From: Elgaria multicarinata webbii
Lineage: Eukaryota; Chordata; Lepidosauria; Squamata; Anguidae
Direction: 5' to 3'
Length of the DNA: 64,000 nucleotides
Assembly: GCF_023053635.1 (NCBI RefSeq)
Contig: NC_086172.1
Location: 126,207,681 to 126,271,680 of the forward strand
The position numbers and the translations under genes are program-made. The notes beneath the pieces are model-generated. The model had not been told where the DNA came from. It ran no database searches and was given only the letters and a program-made list of their open reading frames with translations. The stretch's first letter is position 1. Each line of letters begins with the position of its first letter. Below, piece by piece: positions 31,896 to 44,301 of this stretch.

Positions 31896-34041
31896 ATTTT
31901 ATACAGGACACACAGAACACCAAACTACCTGGGCATCTCATAGGATATGTGCTGAACAGTCCATAGGTTAATCTCTGTGTTATGCAGTTGCCCAATAGTG
32001 ATGCCTTCGTGGATTGAGGATGTGACCAAGATGATGATGGTCCCAGAAACCTCTATGTAAATTTCAGTGACCAGCCGTGAGTCAAAGCGTTCTACTAAAG
32101 GCTTTATTGCTTTAGTGTTTTATTTCCAATTACTCAGCTATAAATCTCTGGCCAAGCATGCAGGAGGCGACTGCTGCTGTTTAAGAGAAACACAGTCCCT
32201 TACCTATAGCTCTAGCCAGAGACAAGTTCTGAAGCTCAAGCCTACTGATCCGGGTGGAAGAACCAAACAGAGGGTGCCGGTGTCAAGGAGCCAAGAGCAA
32301 GCGAAAGTCAAGTCCAGTCCTATATCAAGAGCCAAGTCAGTCATCCAAAATGCCAGGGATAAACGTTCAAGCGGAGTCAATCAAGTCGGTCCAGGTCAGG
32401 AATCCAAAGTCACGGTCAAGAGGCAAGGCGTGGGGGCACAGTAGCAACCGGAGGAACGAAAGGTGTTTGCTACACCGGACCAGCGGTCAGATTTCCCCTT
32501 TTCAAGCCCTGCCAGCATGACCCCACCCAGCTCCCAGCTGTGCCTCATTCCTCCACCCTTTGACCCAACACCCTACTTCAGCTCGGCGTCTTTTCCCTGC
32601 CTGTTCTGCAGGCGCATACTTCGCCTGACCCCCTGCATTTGTTCTGCCCTTTCCCTACGTCTCCTTTCTCTCCTTTCGCGGGGGCTAGGTGGTCGAACCA
32701 CCTCCGTCTCTGACTCAGCCTCAGGAGAGACAGGCAGAGGAAGCGGCGGACTGGCCCATGGCTCCTCTGCGGGACCTGCATCCTCTTCCATTGCACGACT
32801 CCCTTCCAACTGTGCACCGGTCTCTGGTCCGGCTGTGGGGAAGGAAACACCCTCTACTTTTTGTAAGTTTGCCTCCTCCTCATCTGAGGAGGCTTCCTCG
32901 GGTGCAATCCTAACAGTAAAAGATGTCCATGCTTTGGGGTATACAGGACTTAGTAAGGCCACACAAACAGCTAAGTGTATAATCCTACAACACCGGGTAG
33001 CAAACAAAACCCCTTGGGTAGTATCCAATGTTAGTGTTATGTACAGTAGACCCATTCAAATGAATAAGACTCAAGTTAGTAGTGGCTTATTTAAATTTAA
33101 AATTAATATGGGGAAACTACGTTGAATTAACTGCAGAATGCTGCGATCCACTGCAAAACCAGTTCAGGCATTCAAGGAGAAGTATTTGAAACAATCATTT
33201 TATTATATTTTATTTTCTTTAACTTTTTAATCTGTTTTTCCAAAGTAACTACTAATTTAATCAATTTTTGTCTGACTATTTTACTTAAAGACATGAAATC
33301 TTAAATTTTAAGTACGAGACAATATGACGAAGGGAGAAGAAATGTGAAGGGGAGAAAGTGTGGCAGTGGGTAGAAGGGGGAAGGGATTACTGTTTGTACC
33401 AGGCATCTCATATGATATGTGCTGGAGGTGTAACAGTCCATAGCTTAATCTCTGTATTATGAAGTTGTCCAATAGTGATGCCATCTTGGATTGAGGATGT
33501 GACCAAGATCATGATTGTCCCAGAAACCCCTATGTAAAAGATGTCCATGCTTTGGGGTATACAGGATTTAAGTCCATGCTTTTGGGTATACAGGATTTAA
33601 TAAGGCCACACAAACAGCTATTATTCTACAACACTAGGAAGCAAATAAATCCCCTTGGGTAGTATATAATGTTAGCCTAATGTACAGTGGACCCATTCAA
33701 ACGAATAGGACTCAAGTTAGTAGTGACTAATTTAAATTCAAAATTAATATGGGGAAGTTATCTGGAATTAACAGCAGAATCCTGTGATGCACCACAAAAC
33801 CAGTTCAGGCATTCAAGGAGAAGTTTAAGAAACAATCAGTTTAATTTATTTTTCTTTAACTTTTTAATCTGTTCTTCCAAAGTAACTACTAATTTAACCA
33901 ATTTTTGTCTAACTATTTTACTTAAAGACATGAAATCTTAAATCTTTAAATACAAGACAATATGAAGAAGGGAGAGGGGTAATGCAAAGGGGAGAAAATG
34001 TGGCAGTGGGTAGAAGGGAGAAGGGATAACTGTTTGTACTG
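31896..34041. repeat. Local tandem repeat pair A/B, unit II
   Basis: Copy A (to about 33400, with the solo LTR) and copy B (about 33401-34041) match unit I. In copy B the minus strand has AATAAA at 33845-33850, about 314 bp past the ADAM copy II stop, a plausible poly(A) signal. Confidence 0.8.
32062..32915 (-). mobile_element. Solo LTR, Ty3/Gypsy chromovirus-like, unit II copy (fossil)
   Basis: It is the orthologous copy of 11562-12415, flanked by GTAAA at the same place, almost unchanged between units. Confidence 0.75.
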
Positions 34042-34163
34042 TACCGGAAAGCCAAATAAACTTATAAAAACAAATACTAATAACTATGAAACGTTTGCTG
34101 AGTGTAATATATATGTTACATCATGCAACCCATTATATCTTCCGTGCACTTCTGATATGTAAT

Positions 34164-36347
34164 TCACTGCGAGTTTCCACCCTCTGTTGATTGTCCTGGA
34201 GAGATAATTGAACTCATTCTTCTAAACTTCTGCTTCAACACAGTCCTGTAATATAGACCCAGGCCAAGACCAACAGTGGCAGCAGAAAGGAGGAAAACAA
34301 CTCCTACGGTGGTTCTTATAAAGGCACCTCTCCTGTTTTCTGGAGCAGGTCCGCTGTCAAGGCTGCCACCATACCCTTTGTTTAGACAGTCGGGAGGCGC
34401 CCAGCCATAATCACAATGGCAATGTTTGAGGTTGTTGCATGTTCCCCGATTATGGCACATTGTGATATTACAATCGTACTTCAATAAGGACACATTTCTG
34501 CATTGCCCATCCATACACATCATGTCAGTGCCACAAGGAGTGCCATCTCTCACGGCACCAATATCAGTTGTCTTCATCCCACTGTGGAAGTCAGTGCCCC
34601 AGCATTCATCACTGCCAAACGATGAATGAATTATGGTGATGTGTTCCTCCAAAGAAGGCAAGTCATCAATATTATCACACTGGATTCTGCCACACAAATA
34701 ACTCTTGGGATCACATTTCCTGTAAGCTCCATGCTTAAGTCCACAGTTGCCAAATCGATCACCTTGAGCATTCATTGCTCTGAAACAACTCTCTGAAGTA
34801 ACAGTTGCATGCTTGCCAAAGATCGCTTTGCACTGCCCACTGTGAGTACTACAATGCCCATGATAACAGTATGCGCCATCACTGCAGGGGGCACCATCTT
34901 GCATATAAACATCTTCAGGACATCTCTCCGAAGTCCCATTGCAGTACTCAGGAAGATCACAGATGCTAGTATTCTGTCTGCAAATGGATCGAGCTGGAAG
35001 ATATTGACAATTGGTGCAGCAAAGTCCAAATGCACAAGCAGCTCCTGAACGTAACGTGCAATTGGATTGGCAACAGGGATCCGAGGCACATTCAGCTTTT
35101 GAGCCACAGTCACATTGCTCACCAGTTTCCACTACTTTGTTGCCACAATATTTGAAGTTATACATTTTGTCAGGGTCCGGTGGAATTAATAAGCAACGAT
35201 GGTTCCTTCGACGGAAATAATAAGAATAACTGCAATTGCTAAACTTATCAGTATATACCTCAGTTGGAAACATAAGGCAAAACTTTTTACCACAATGACA
35301 ATAATCTGCATCATGAGGCATCCCAAGATTATGTCCCAATTCATGAGAAAATGTGCCAGAAAACACAAACAAACTGGACGTTGCATATGTTTCAACAGCA
35401 GCTGAATAATGGTTGTCACATAAGAATCCTAAATATGTTAATCCAACGGCGCCTGTTAAAGACTTATTAACAAATAAATGACCAGCATCATGTACTAGAC
35501 GTTTAACTAGTGTGTCTCTTCTCCAAACCCTAAAGTTCTCAAGTGCACTTTTAATTGAGTCAGTAAGGTTTATGAGGTTCTTTTCTGACCAGATCTCCAG
35601 ACCAGCTATAGACACCAGAACAGAAAGCGGCTCATAAAATGAATTTGAAGTATGGATGACATCCAGAACATGGAGAATTACAAGAGTTTCATTTTTGTTA
35701 AACTTCACATATAGTTCAAAATCAACCACAATCGCAACTTTTGCATACCTAGTGTGTGACCACCACTCTCCTTCAGAAACACTTTTGCCCACTACACTCT
35801 CCTTGTTTTGGATCATGGCTCCTTGACGACTTTGCTCTTCCTCTGTTAGCCCACACCTCATGCGCCCTGCACCTTTCTCTTCTTCCAACCGATACACCAC
35901 ATGCTGAAAGGTAGTAGATGCCCGGACAGGTTCAATTTCATAGCTCCCATTTTCTAATTGAAAGAGACCCCTGAGTCCCCCTGAGCAAGTGCTGAGGGTG
36001 ACTAAAGATGAGGGTGTTCCTTCTACAAAGCCACGGTAGAAACAGTCATCTGGGATGAATGGATAGTCTGTGTGGAGTTCCCCCTTTTTACTATAGGTGA
36101 AGACAGGGAAGTGTTTAGGGATAAATCCCTTCTTCTGCCTGAGGTGCACCATGTGGCCCTTCCCCTCAAGGTGTACCAGATAGCTGACATGCTGAGGTTC
36201 CTGTTGTCCATATCTGGGGGTCAGTTTCCTTGGGATGGTCACTTCATAAGAGGCATACCTAAACCCCTGGGGTGGTATCTGAGTCCCTGTCTCATTCAGC
36301 ACATCCCACAAGATCAGCATCAGCAGCCAGGTAGAAATCTTCCCCAT
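34164..36347 (-). CDS. Intronless ADAM metalloprotease, copy II (ADAM20/21-like)
   Basis: The single exon encodes 727 residues with the same domain order as copy I: signal peptide, prodomain with RMRCGLTEE switch, reprolysin domain with HELGHNLGMPHD (zinc site intact) and Met-turn in CLMFP, disintegrin, cysteine-rich, EGF-like, membrane span, then a tail ending GQSTEGGNSQ, eight residues longer than copy I. By eye it differs from copy I at about 20 bases, most of them amino-acid-changing; several fall near the active site (TEVYT for DAVHT, GKK for SKQ). The start has the same GAAAATGG context. It looks functional. The natural substrate and tissue are unknown. Confidence 0.92.
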   Translation of the reverse strand: MGKISTWLLMLILWDVLNETGTQIPPQGFRYASYEVTIPRKLTPRYGQQEPQHVSYLVHLEGKGHMVHLRQKKGFIPKHFPVFTYSKKGELHTDYPFIPDDCFYRGFVEGTPSSLVTLSTCSGGLRGLFQLENGSYEIEPVRASTTFQHVVYRLEEEKGAGRMRCGLTEEEQSRQGAMIQNKESVVGKSVSEGEWWSHTRYAKVAIVVDFELYVKFNKNETLVILHVLDVIHTSNSFYEPLSVLVSIAGLEIWSEKNLINLTDSIKSALENFRVWRRDTLVKRLVHDAGHLFVNKSLTGAVGLTYLGFLCDNHYSAAVETYATSSLFVFSGTFSHELGHNLGMPHDADYCHCGKKFCLMFPTEVYTDKFSNCSYSYYFRRRNHRCLLIPPDPDKMYNFKYCGNKVVETGEQCDCGSKAECASDPCCQSNCTLRSGAACAFGLCCTNCQYLPARSICRQNTSICDLPEYCNGTSERCPEDVYMQDGAPCSDGAYCYHGHCSTHSGQCKAIFGKHATVTSESCFRAMNAQGDRFGNCGLKHGAYRKCDPKSYLCGRIQCDNIDDLPSLEEHITIIHSSFGSDECWGTDFHSGMKTTDIGAVRDGTPCGTDMMCMDGQCRNVSLLKYDCNITMCHNRGTCNNLKHCHCDYGWAPPDCLNKGYGGSLDSGPAPENRRGAFIRTTVGVVFLLSAATVGLGLGLYYRTVLKQKFRRMSSIISPGQSTEGGNSQ

Positions 36348-37063
36348 TTTCCTTGACAGCGAATAGCATCTGCTAAATCAACACACACTGTCTCTCTTTA
36401 CTTAGGACAGTGAAGCCCCCTGCAGCAAGTGGTTCTGGCTGCGCCTGCAGGAGGATTGGAAGGAGGCTGCACATGAAATAGAGAAGGAGGAGGATTGTGC
36501 CCATGGCAACAGTCAACAGAATTATCTTTGGAATGGGGGTGGAGCTTGAGGGGTGATGGATGGAATAGATGAGGAGAGAATAGCAGCAGATGGATAGGAA
36601 GAAAAGATGGCTGAAGGGTGGCTTCTGAAAGGGCTACACGAAGAAGAGGTAGGTGTGCCATGAACTTGGGGACCAAAGATCAGTGAAATGAAAAATATGA
36701 AAATAGGATGCTGGCTCAGCAGTTGCCTCCTCTTCTAACCAGAGCATGTATGCAATATGGATCTGCAATATGAAGTAGTTTTAGCAATGATGGAGCACAC
36801 TTTCAAATGCAGATTGTGATGTTTTGCAATTGGGTATACAGCTTGTCTTTAAATATTTACATTGTTGACAAAGAACTTCACTCTCTTCATTTCTGCGTGT
36901 AACAGCAATGTGGGGGTCTATGATCACTGTCAGACTTGGTAACTTCAACTTAGTAGTGAGTATAGCTCCCTCTAGCGGAGGTATTCCCATCTGCCTAAAG
37001 TCACATGAAGCATCTGCTGTGGGATATCATGTAAGAATTTGTATTTGGGGAACAAATAGTGGT
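36348..37063. other. Upstream flank of ADAM copy II
   Basis: It is conserved with units I and III and is the probable promoter region, with no motif assigned. It includes a poly-T-free stretch without recognisable coding content. Confidence 0.35.
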
Positions 37064-37380
37064 TCAGATACTCCTCTTTCCAAAAGTTCCAGTAAGATCT
37101 GATGACCTCTGGTACCAAGGACTACCAGCAGGATTGGGATTCCTCTTTTGCTCTAGGATTGTAAGGGAGAAGGTAACTTGGACCCAACCATATAGGGCTT
37201 TAAAGGTAATGAACAACACTTTGTACTTTGCCTGGAAACTCATTGGCAGCCTGTGGAGTGATTTTAATGTTGGGGTAATATGCTCACCCCTAGATGTACT
37301 GGTGACCAACCTGGCTGCCATATTTTTAACTAATGGAAGTTTCCGAACTCGGTACAATGGTAGCCATATTTACAGCGCAT
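37064..37380 (-). mobile_element. L2-type LINE remnant, antisense; empty chromovirus site
   Basis: The minus strand encodes VRKLPLVKNMAARLVTSTSR and LHRLPMSFQAKYKVLFITFK. Positions 37197-37201 (GCTTT) are the unoccupied equivalent of the chromovirus insertion site in unit I. Confidence 0.7.
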
Positions 37381-37439
37381 TGCAGAAGTCGAGCCTCGAT
37401 GTTACCAGCTATCATCTTTAGGTCTTCCAACTCTAAAAA

Positions 37440-37850
37440 AGGGCACAGATGGCAAGGTTCAATACACTTTGAACCTTGTAACCATACACATTTGAACTGA
37501 GGAAACCATTAAGCTTATACACACATTTACTTGAGTTAATGAATTCCAATTATGTTTACAAACAACTGGTGTGGTCTGTGGAGGTGTCTGAGGAGGAAAC
37601 AACAAATGGTGGCAGCAGAATGGGAAACTGAGGGCTAAGTTGCTGGGCTGTGGAGCTGTGGGGCCTGAAGAATAAAGGCGAGACAGGAGCAGCAGCAGTA
37701 GAGGTAAACCCTCAAACATGTCATTAGCACGTGGTCCTGGGTGCTAGTAGTGTGGACAGTCCTGTTGGGTGCTTGTGGGTGTCTCAGGTGAAGTTGGGAC
37801 GACACAGGGAGCAGGGTATCACAGGGAGTTGTACAGCACATCTGGAGGGT
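37440..37850 (+). mobile_element. LTR-like relic and leader, unit II copy
   Basis: It is near-identical to 22995-23400. Old, incomplete. Confidence 0.5.
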
Positions 37851-38024
37851 AGTAGGTTGGGGAAGGTTGGTTTAGAGTTACTTTATACTGTAATTTGAAA
37901 CATTTACATTCTAACGTGTAGTATTTTATGCTTTTAATTCTTGTGAAACACCCAGAAAGCTTCAAGTACTGAACGGTATAGATATCTAAAAAATGAATAA
38001 ATAAATAAACTGATTTGCTGGGAT

Positions 38025-38640
38025 GGATGCACTTGCAAGCCACTTCTGGTTTGCAGAAAAAAATCTACACAAATCCTGTTTGTAGAGCTTAGCGTGACAT
38101 CCAAACCTGGACACTTGGAGTCCAATATCATGCCTATGATATTGGACTCCGCCACCCTGAGATCTTATTGATATAGGGTGGGATATAAATGTTTTAAATA
38201 AATAAATAAATAATATCTGTTGTGTGGGGCGAAGACTCGACTTTTTGTGTTGGCATAAAGGTCCAATGCCTGAAGAACATTAAGGATGAACTGAATGGTA
38301 GAGTTCTGAGAGATCTCGGATGGAGGAACAAGAAGCCAGTCATCCAATTAAGGGTATGCTTCTACTCCCCGGAGGCAGAGAAACATGCACACAACCACCA
38401 TGCAAGTTTGTAAAAACTCTTGGAGCTGTTGCTAACCTGAAGGAGAGGACTTGGAATTGAAACATTTTGATCCTCATCACAAATCAGAGAAAGCATTGGT
38501 ATGAAGTCTGGATTGCTATGTGGAAACATGTGTCTTTCAGGTCCACAGCCATGAACCAAGAGTTATTTTGTACAAGTGGAAAGATAGTTGCTAAAGTAGT
38601 CATCCTGAACATTTTGGTAAGGATAAAAGCAATGAGTTCT
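38025..38640 (-). mobile_element. DIRS-type RT relic, antisense, unit II copy
   Basis: It has the same blocks as 23581-24210, including the short L2-tail insertion with AAATAAAT near 38160-38215. Broken. Confidence 0.6.
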
Positions 38641-38648
38641 CTGAGATC

Positions 38649-39397
38649 CAGGCTCAGGTGACCTCAGTGGCACGGAGTGCCTTTTACAAACTCCGGTTGG
38701 TGGCCCAGCTACGCCCCTATCTGGACAGGGATAACCTGGCTTCAGTTGTCCATGCTCTGGTAACCTCCAAGTTAGATTACTGCAATGCACTCTACGTAGG
38801 GCTGCCTTTGAAGATGGTTCGGAAGCTGCAGCTCGTGCAAAATGCAGCAGCCAGATTGATTTCGGGAACCAGAAGGTTTGACCATATAACACCTGCTCTG
38901 ATCCGCTTGCACTGGCTGCCTGTATGTTTCCGACCTCAATTCAAGGTGTTGGTTTTGACCTATAAAGCCTTACACGGCTTGGGACCACAATACCTGATGG
39001 AACGCCTCTCCCGACGTGAATATACCCGGTCACTACGTTCAACATCTAAGGTCCTCCTCCGGGTGCCTACTCTGAGAGAGGCTCGGAGTGTGGCAACGAG
39101 GGACAGAGCCTTTTCGGTGGTGGCCCCCAGACTGTGGAATGATCTCCCTGATGAGGCTCGCCTGGCGCCAACGCTGCTATCCTTTCGGCGCCAGGTTAAG
39201 ATTTTCCTCTTTGCCCAGGCATATGGCGGCACATCTTAATCATCCACATGTTTAGTTTTTAACGGTTTGTAATGCTTTATGTGTGTATGTTCTGTGTTTT
39301 AGAATTTTAAATTTTGTATACTCGTTTTTCTCTTAATTTTAGATTTTCTGTAAACCGCCCAGAAAACCCTGGCTATGGGGGCAGTATATAAGTGAAA

Positions 39398-39444
<47 letters not shown>

Positions 39445-39445
39445 A
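38649..39445 (+). mobile_element. L2-type LINE 3' end, unit II copy
   Basis: A 193-codon frame (38658-39239) has the same RT C-terminal blocks as unit I. The AAATn tail is longer here (about 39397-39445), an ordinary microsatellite length difference. Confidence 0.85.
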
Positions 39446-39810
39446 AGCTCTATGAAGTAGCAAGAGAGAGAAAACTTCTCCAGATGATGAGGTGTTACTC
39501 AATGAATAGAAGGCTCATAGTCTCTAAAGGCAATAATTCCGAAGGAAGTGTTATGTGTTAGGGTTGGGGAGGAAGGATAAAGAACTCTATCCTGTGACCC
39601 TGACATGCAATGTCTAGTAGGGCTGTGCCCCGCCTTGGACCAAGGCCCCAAATCCGAGCTGAGGCAGTCCTATTCAGCCCGCCTCGATTCCGAGGCAGTT
39701 CTGGCTAAGCCCAAGGTGGCCTGAAGCCAAAGCCAATTGGATCCAAACCTTCGGGCCGCCTCGGCACTTCAGAGCCAGCCCTCAGCGGGTCCCTTATCTG
39801 CTGCTGCTCT

Positions 39811-40518
39811 GCCTCCTCTGCCAGACGTCCTGTATTCAGAACACTGCTGTCTCATTTTCTACCAGCCTGGACACTACTGTCAGCAGATTCTTGGGTCCTA
39901 GACATTAGGGCTGTGCACCCACCGACCTATCCATCTCGGAGGCTGGTTCGGAGCCTCTGAAGCAGCTCTGGTTCCACTTGAGGGTGCTCCGGGAGTTGCC
40001 CAAACCGCCTTGGCGCTGAAGTCGAGGCGAAATTCGGGCCCTCCGAGGCAACTTGGACTTTTCTGGGTGCTGGCTGCGCAGCCGGCACCCAGAAACTTCT
40101 CCCCTTCCCCACTTAGGTGCCTCTGCTGTCCATCACCACCATCCTTGCGTCTGGCAGCTTCCACTGTCACCGATGCATAAGACCGAAAGTAGAGGCACCA
40201 GGTAAGTGGGGAAGGGAAGAATTTTCTTGGTGCTGGCTGCATAGCCCAGCTGCGCAGCTGGCACCCAGAAAAGTCCAAGTTGCCTTGGAGGGCCTGAATG
40301 TTGCCTCGACTTCAGCGCCGAGGAGGGTTGGGCACCCTTGAAGCACCCCCGAGCCAAACCTGGGCTGCTTCGGGGCTCCGAACCAGCCTCCGAGGTGGAT
40401 AGGTCGGTGGGTGCACAGCCCTAATGTCTAGGACCCAAGAATCTGCTGACAGTAGTGTCCAGGCTGGTAAAAAATGAGACAGCAGTATTCTGAATACAGG
40501 AGGTTTGGCAGAGGAGGC
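39811..40518. repeat. Large palindrome, unit II copy
   Basis: It has the same length and arms as 25341-26048. The arms here are a little better matched around CACCGACCTATCCATCTCGG. Confidence 0.85.
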
Positions 40519-40889
40519 GACGCCGGAATCAGGGCGTCAAAGCCAGTGCTTACAGGCTGGATTTCATTTTCCATGCTTCTGGCACTATCTTGAAGTCGAT
40601 GACTACTGTTTTCCCTGTTACTGATGAGGTTGATACCGAGGTGACCTGTCAAAGGTTTGCCATGGAAAAGGTGGTTGTTGCCGCCTGAACCAGTGACATG
40701 GCTTATATGGCAGGTACTGTTGTTGAATTCCCAAGCTCATGTTCTTTGCTGTTGAGTTCAACCACTTTCATTCATTTTACCATGGAAAGACTCCCTCCAT
40801 CAAATGGTAGTTCTTCAGTTCTAGAGCATGCCTCTGGAGTTAGGACCATTGCTCAGAGCCATGCATGTCATCTCAATGCAATGACGCCT

Positions 40890-41805
40890 GTGATGTTCAG
40901 CTGCCTAATACGCATTAAATGTAAATATTTGTCAAGTTATGGTTTATATTATGCATAAAGTTCCAGGAAGTAAGTAGGCTTCAATGTACTTATAATTTAC
41001 ATTTGGGGGTTGAATGCTTGAGTGCTGATTGGATGGTGGGGGGGAATGCTTGGATTGGCTGTGTGAGAGGAGGAGGAGCAAGGGAAATGTAGCTCTCTCT
41101 CTCTCTATATATATATAGTCTGAGCTGACAGGAAGACAATGTGGGGGGGGGCGTTATGATTCTGTGAAGTGAAGGGTAGAAGTGGGGTAGAGAAAGTGAA
41201 GGAGTGCTTAAGGAATGTGTATATGATTCTGTGAGGAGAACAGAGATGTATGAGAGAAGTGGATGATTTTATGAGAATAAAGATAGTTGAGTATATAGAC
41301 AGTAATATCCTACAGTGGAACCTTCTAAGAAAAAACTGACAGAAACCAATACGCTTAGCACCTTGTAACCATATGCATTTGAACTGAGGAAACCATTAAG
41401 CTTGTTCACGCGCTTACTTAAGTTAATAAATTCTAATTACTTTCAAACAACTGGTGTGGTCTGTGGAGGAGTGACTGAAGTTTTGTTGTTTATTCGTTCA
41501 GTCGCTTCCGACTCTTCATGACTTCATGGACCAGCCCACGCCAGAGCTTTCTGTCGGCCATCGCTGACTGAAGAGAGAACAGTTAATGATAGCAGTGGAA
41601 TGGGAAACTGAGGGCTAGGTTGCTGGGCTGTGGAGCTGTGGGGCCTAAAGAATAAAGGCGAGACAAGAGCAGCAGCAGAAGGCCGAAACCCTCGCACACC
41701 CTCAATACAGGGGGGAGTGAAGTGGTCCTGAGTGCTAATGGCGTGGATAGTCCTGTCAGGTAGCTTGTGGGCGTCTCAGGTGAAGGCAAGACTAGCCTTC
41801 TATAG
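40890..41805 (+). mobile_element. LTR-like relic with leader, fuller copy at end of unit II
   Basis: It runs from the GAGTGCTGATTGGATGGTGG block through a TATATATATATAG box, GATTCTGTGA words and an AATAAA near 41424 to the TGG-led leader at about 41587. Unit III has it at 54985-55670. A BovB-like insertion lies inside. Old, broken. Confidence 0.5.
41481..41573 (+). mobile_element. BovB-like (RTE LINE) fragment with target duplication
   Basis: TTTTGTTGTTTATTCGTTCA, CGCTTCCGACTCTTCATGAC and ATGGACCAGCCCACGCCAGA resemble BovB sequence in squamates and ruminants. GACTGAAG is repeated on both sides (41473-41480 and 41566-41573). The related relics at 640-660 and 23140-23160 lack the insert. The same insertion is at 55358-55450. 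Confidence 0.7.
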
Positions 41806-43301
41806 CTGAGCAAGAATAGCTGAGCAAGTTTAGGAGTCAGTATTTCCCTATTTTTTTTGGAAAAAGAACGACTAAATCCATCTGGACCAGGGGCTTTATA
41901 ATGTTTCAAATGTTTAATGGCTTGCTCAACCTCCTCCAACTGTATATCTCCATTCAACATTTTTTGTTGGTTTTCATTAACTGGGATAATTCCACTTTCC
42001 AAATATTTTTCTATAATTCTACCCCCGGGGAGGTTGTGTGATAAAGCTGTGCATAAAAATCTGCAAATAAAGAGTTAATTTCTAGTTGATCAAATGACAA
42101 GGTACCATCATTCCTACTTATAGAATGGATTCTGGATTGTATTTGTTTCTTTTTAAGCGCATTGGCCAACATTTTAGAATATTTATTGTCAGAGGAGGAG
42201 TATTTTTTGTTTTAAATATAAAAGGGATTTAGCGCGGTATTTATGCTTTCCAATTCTTTTCTTCTTGCCTCTAAATCCCTAAGTACTTTTGTAGAACCAG
42301 TTTGTTTATGTTTTAATTCCAAAGCTGTTATATCTTTTAATAAATCTCACTTAATTGGGTCTGTACATTTCTTTATTTTTACACTTTCAGCAATACAGAT
42401 CCTGTGAATTGTGGCCTTCATGGCATCCCAAACTATCTTCGGTGCAATACCTGGCATATCGTTTAACTTAAAATATTCTTTAATGGCCTTCTTAATAGTT
42501 AAAGTAAGAGGTTGTCTAGTTAAAAGGTTACTATCTAGACGCCATATTGGATGATATGGTCTTGGAGAGTTTAATAACAAGCCTGTTTCAATTGCAGCAT
42601 GATAAGAGACTGCTCTGGGAAGAATATTAGATAACATGAGCTTGGGGGTTCACAGTGGGGAGACCAGAATATAATGTAGCCTGGAAAATGAACAAAACCG
42701 GGGGGGGGGGGGAGAGAGAGAGAGAGATCAGAAAAGTCTCTTAGCCCTGGGTTCAGATATCTTGAAGAGTCAATCAATTGAAAACGTTTCAACAAGGGAT
42801 CTAGAGTCTTCCCTCTATATTTATCTGATTGAGAACCAGGTTTCCTATCCAGGTCTGAATTGCATACAGCATTCAAGTTTCCTGCTACAACTAAATCCCC
42901 AGCTGTGAATTGTGATAGCTTTTTAAATTCTTTGACCAAAAACTGATACTGATGTCCATTGGGTGCACATATTGAGGCTAATGTAATAATTTGGTCTTCA
43001 AATTTACCCGCTAGAAAAAGATATCTTCCCGCTGGGTCCCCTTTTAACTTGTCCAGCTGAAAATTCACATGCTTTGCTATAATAATGGCTACTCCTCTAG
43101 CATGGTTAGTCCCAGTCGCTATATACTGAGACCCAAAATATGGATGATGTAATAATTTTTTCCCTGTCTCTCCTGCTTTAAATGTTTCCTGCAAAAAAAC
43201 AACGGAGGGCTTGCGAACCTGAAGATGATTCGAGACTCTCCGCCTTTTGATCGGGTCCCCAACCCTTGAACATTGAGAGTAATTCGCTGTAAATCAAACA
43301 T
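41806..43301 (-). mobile_element. L1-type LINE, ORF2 fragment, antisense
   Basis: The minus strand starts with MFDLQRITLNVQGLGTRSKG near 43301, the beginning of an L1 ORF2 endonuclease. It continues with YIATGTNHARGVAIIIAKHV, GRYLFLAGKFEDQIITLASI and a GNLNAV block where active L1 has GDFN; then linker WRLDSNLLTRQPLTLTIKKA; then RT start VEQAIKHLKHYKAPGPDGFS near 41880. The endonuclease and RT start lie in different frames and the sequence ends at 41806 before the RT core. Dead copy. A C-run sits near 42695. Confidence 0.75.
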
Positions 43302-44301
43302 ATGTATAATGGGTTGAGTTTTTGTGTCCTAAATTCCCCAGCATTACAACATGGAACATTATTAACACAATTCTTATACCAATAAGTATATAAATGAGGT
43401 AGTCGGGACAAAATAATAATTTATGTTTCAAATCCCCCCCAAAAGAATAACACCACCACAAGAAAACCCACCCTGCTCTTCCCCCATCCCCCCACCCTGA
43501 GCCCAACTCGTTAGCTGTAAAGAATAAAGAATTACAGCTTGCAGTACAGAATGTATATGTACCTGCCCCTCTGTGGCTCAAAATCACCGGGAGCCAATTG
43601 AACAATTGTAGTATATCAACTAAAAACCTGATAAACCACATAATCATAACTATTTGGTTCTGCCCTCTCGCTGAAGGATTATTAATATTATATGCTTACA
43701 CATGCGCATACACACCTATACATTTTTGGCTATTAATCCTCTGCAAAATTTAAATGAGATGCAGGGGAAAGATCATTCATCTGCAAGCACTCAAAAAATT
43801 AAAAAGAAAACAATTAAACAAACAGACAAGAAAGAAAGAAGAAAAGTGAGAAGGGGGAAGCAGGTAGATAGATCTTCTCAGGAGATATCATATTCTTGAT
43901 TCATTATATAGTTCCATAGAAAAAGAGGTTCCAATATGAAGGAACGCATAAAGACCCCACCAATTCTCAGAAGCTCTGCTGGTCAATTCCCCCCCCCCCC
44001 CCGCCTTTATGGTTGTTAATCATTAGGCTCTCCCTGAAGTTGATGGTGCATCAGGTTTCGGGATTGGAAGTTGTTTCTTATACCATCTACCAAAATCTTG
44101 GGTGATATTCCCACCTTCTTATTCTGGGGGTGGCATCAGGTGCACAGTACACATGCACACTCACACACAAAGGTTTATTATCATCTCATTCTTTTACAAT
44201 ATAAAGAATAGGAGGGTGGCGGCGAAGGAGAGGTTTAATATGAGATATAACAGAGGCTGGTGATGCCACAGTCCACCTCTATGGCCCCACCCCATCAAGG
44301 T
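43302..44301. other. Unassigned sequence between L1 fragment and unit III
   Basis: This may include the L1 inter-ORF region, but no ORF1 was recognised on the minus strand. A C-run lies near 43990-44003. No gene is seen. Confidence 0.35.

Larger units (their letters stand above)
26811..41805. repeat. Tandem duplication unit II (carries ADAM copy II)
   Basis: It matches unit I from 6274, beginning inside the CR1 3' end. It ends at about 41285 for the part shared with unit I and at 41805 for the part shared with unit III. It lacks the chromovirus. Differences from unit I are scattered substitutions, one minisatellite unit and small indels. Confidence 0.9.

Noticed and set aside
42571-43194. 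207-codon minus-strand frame as a host nuclease
   Set aside because: It is the endonuclease domain of a truncated L1 ORF2 with altered catalytic residues.
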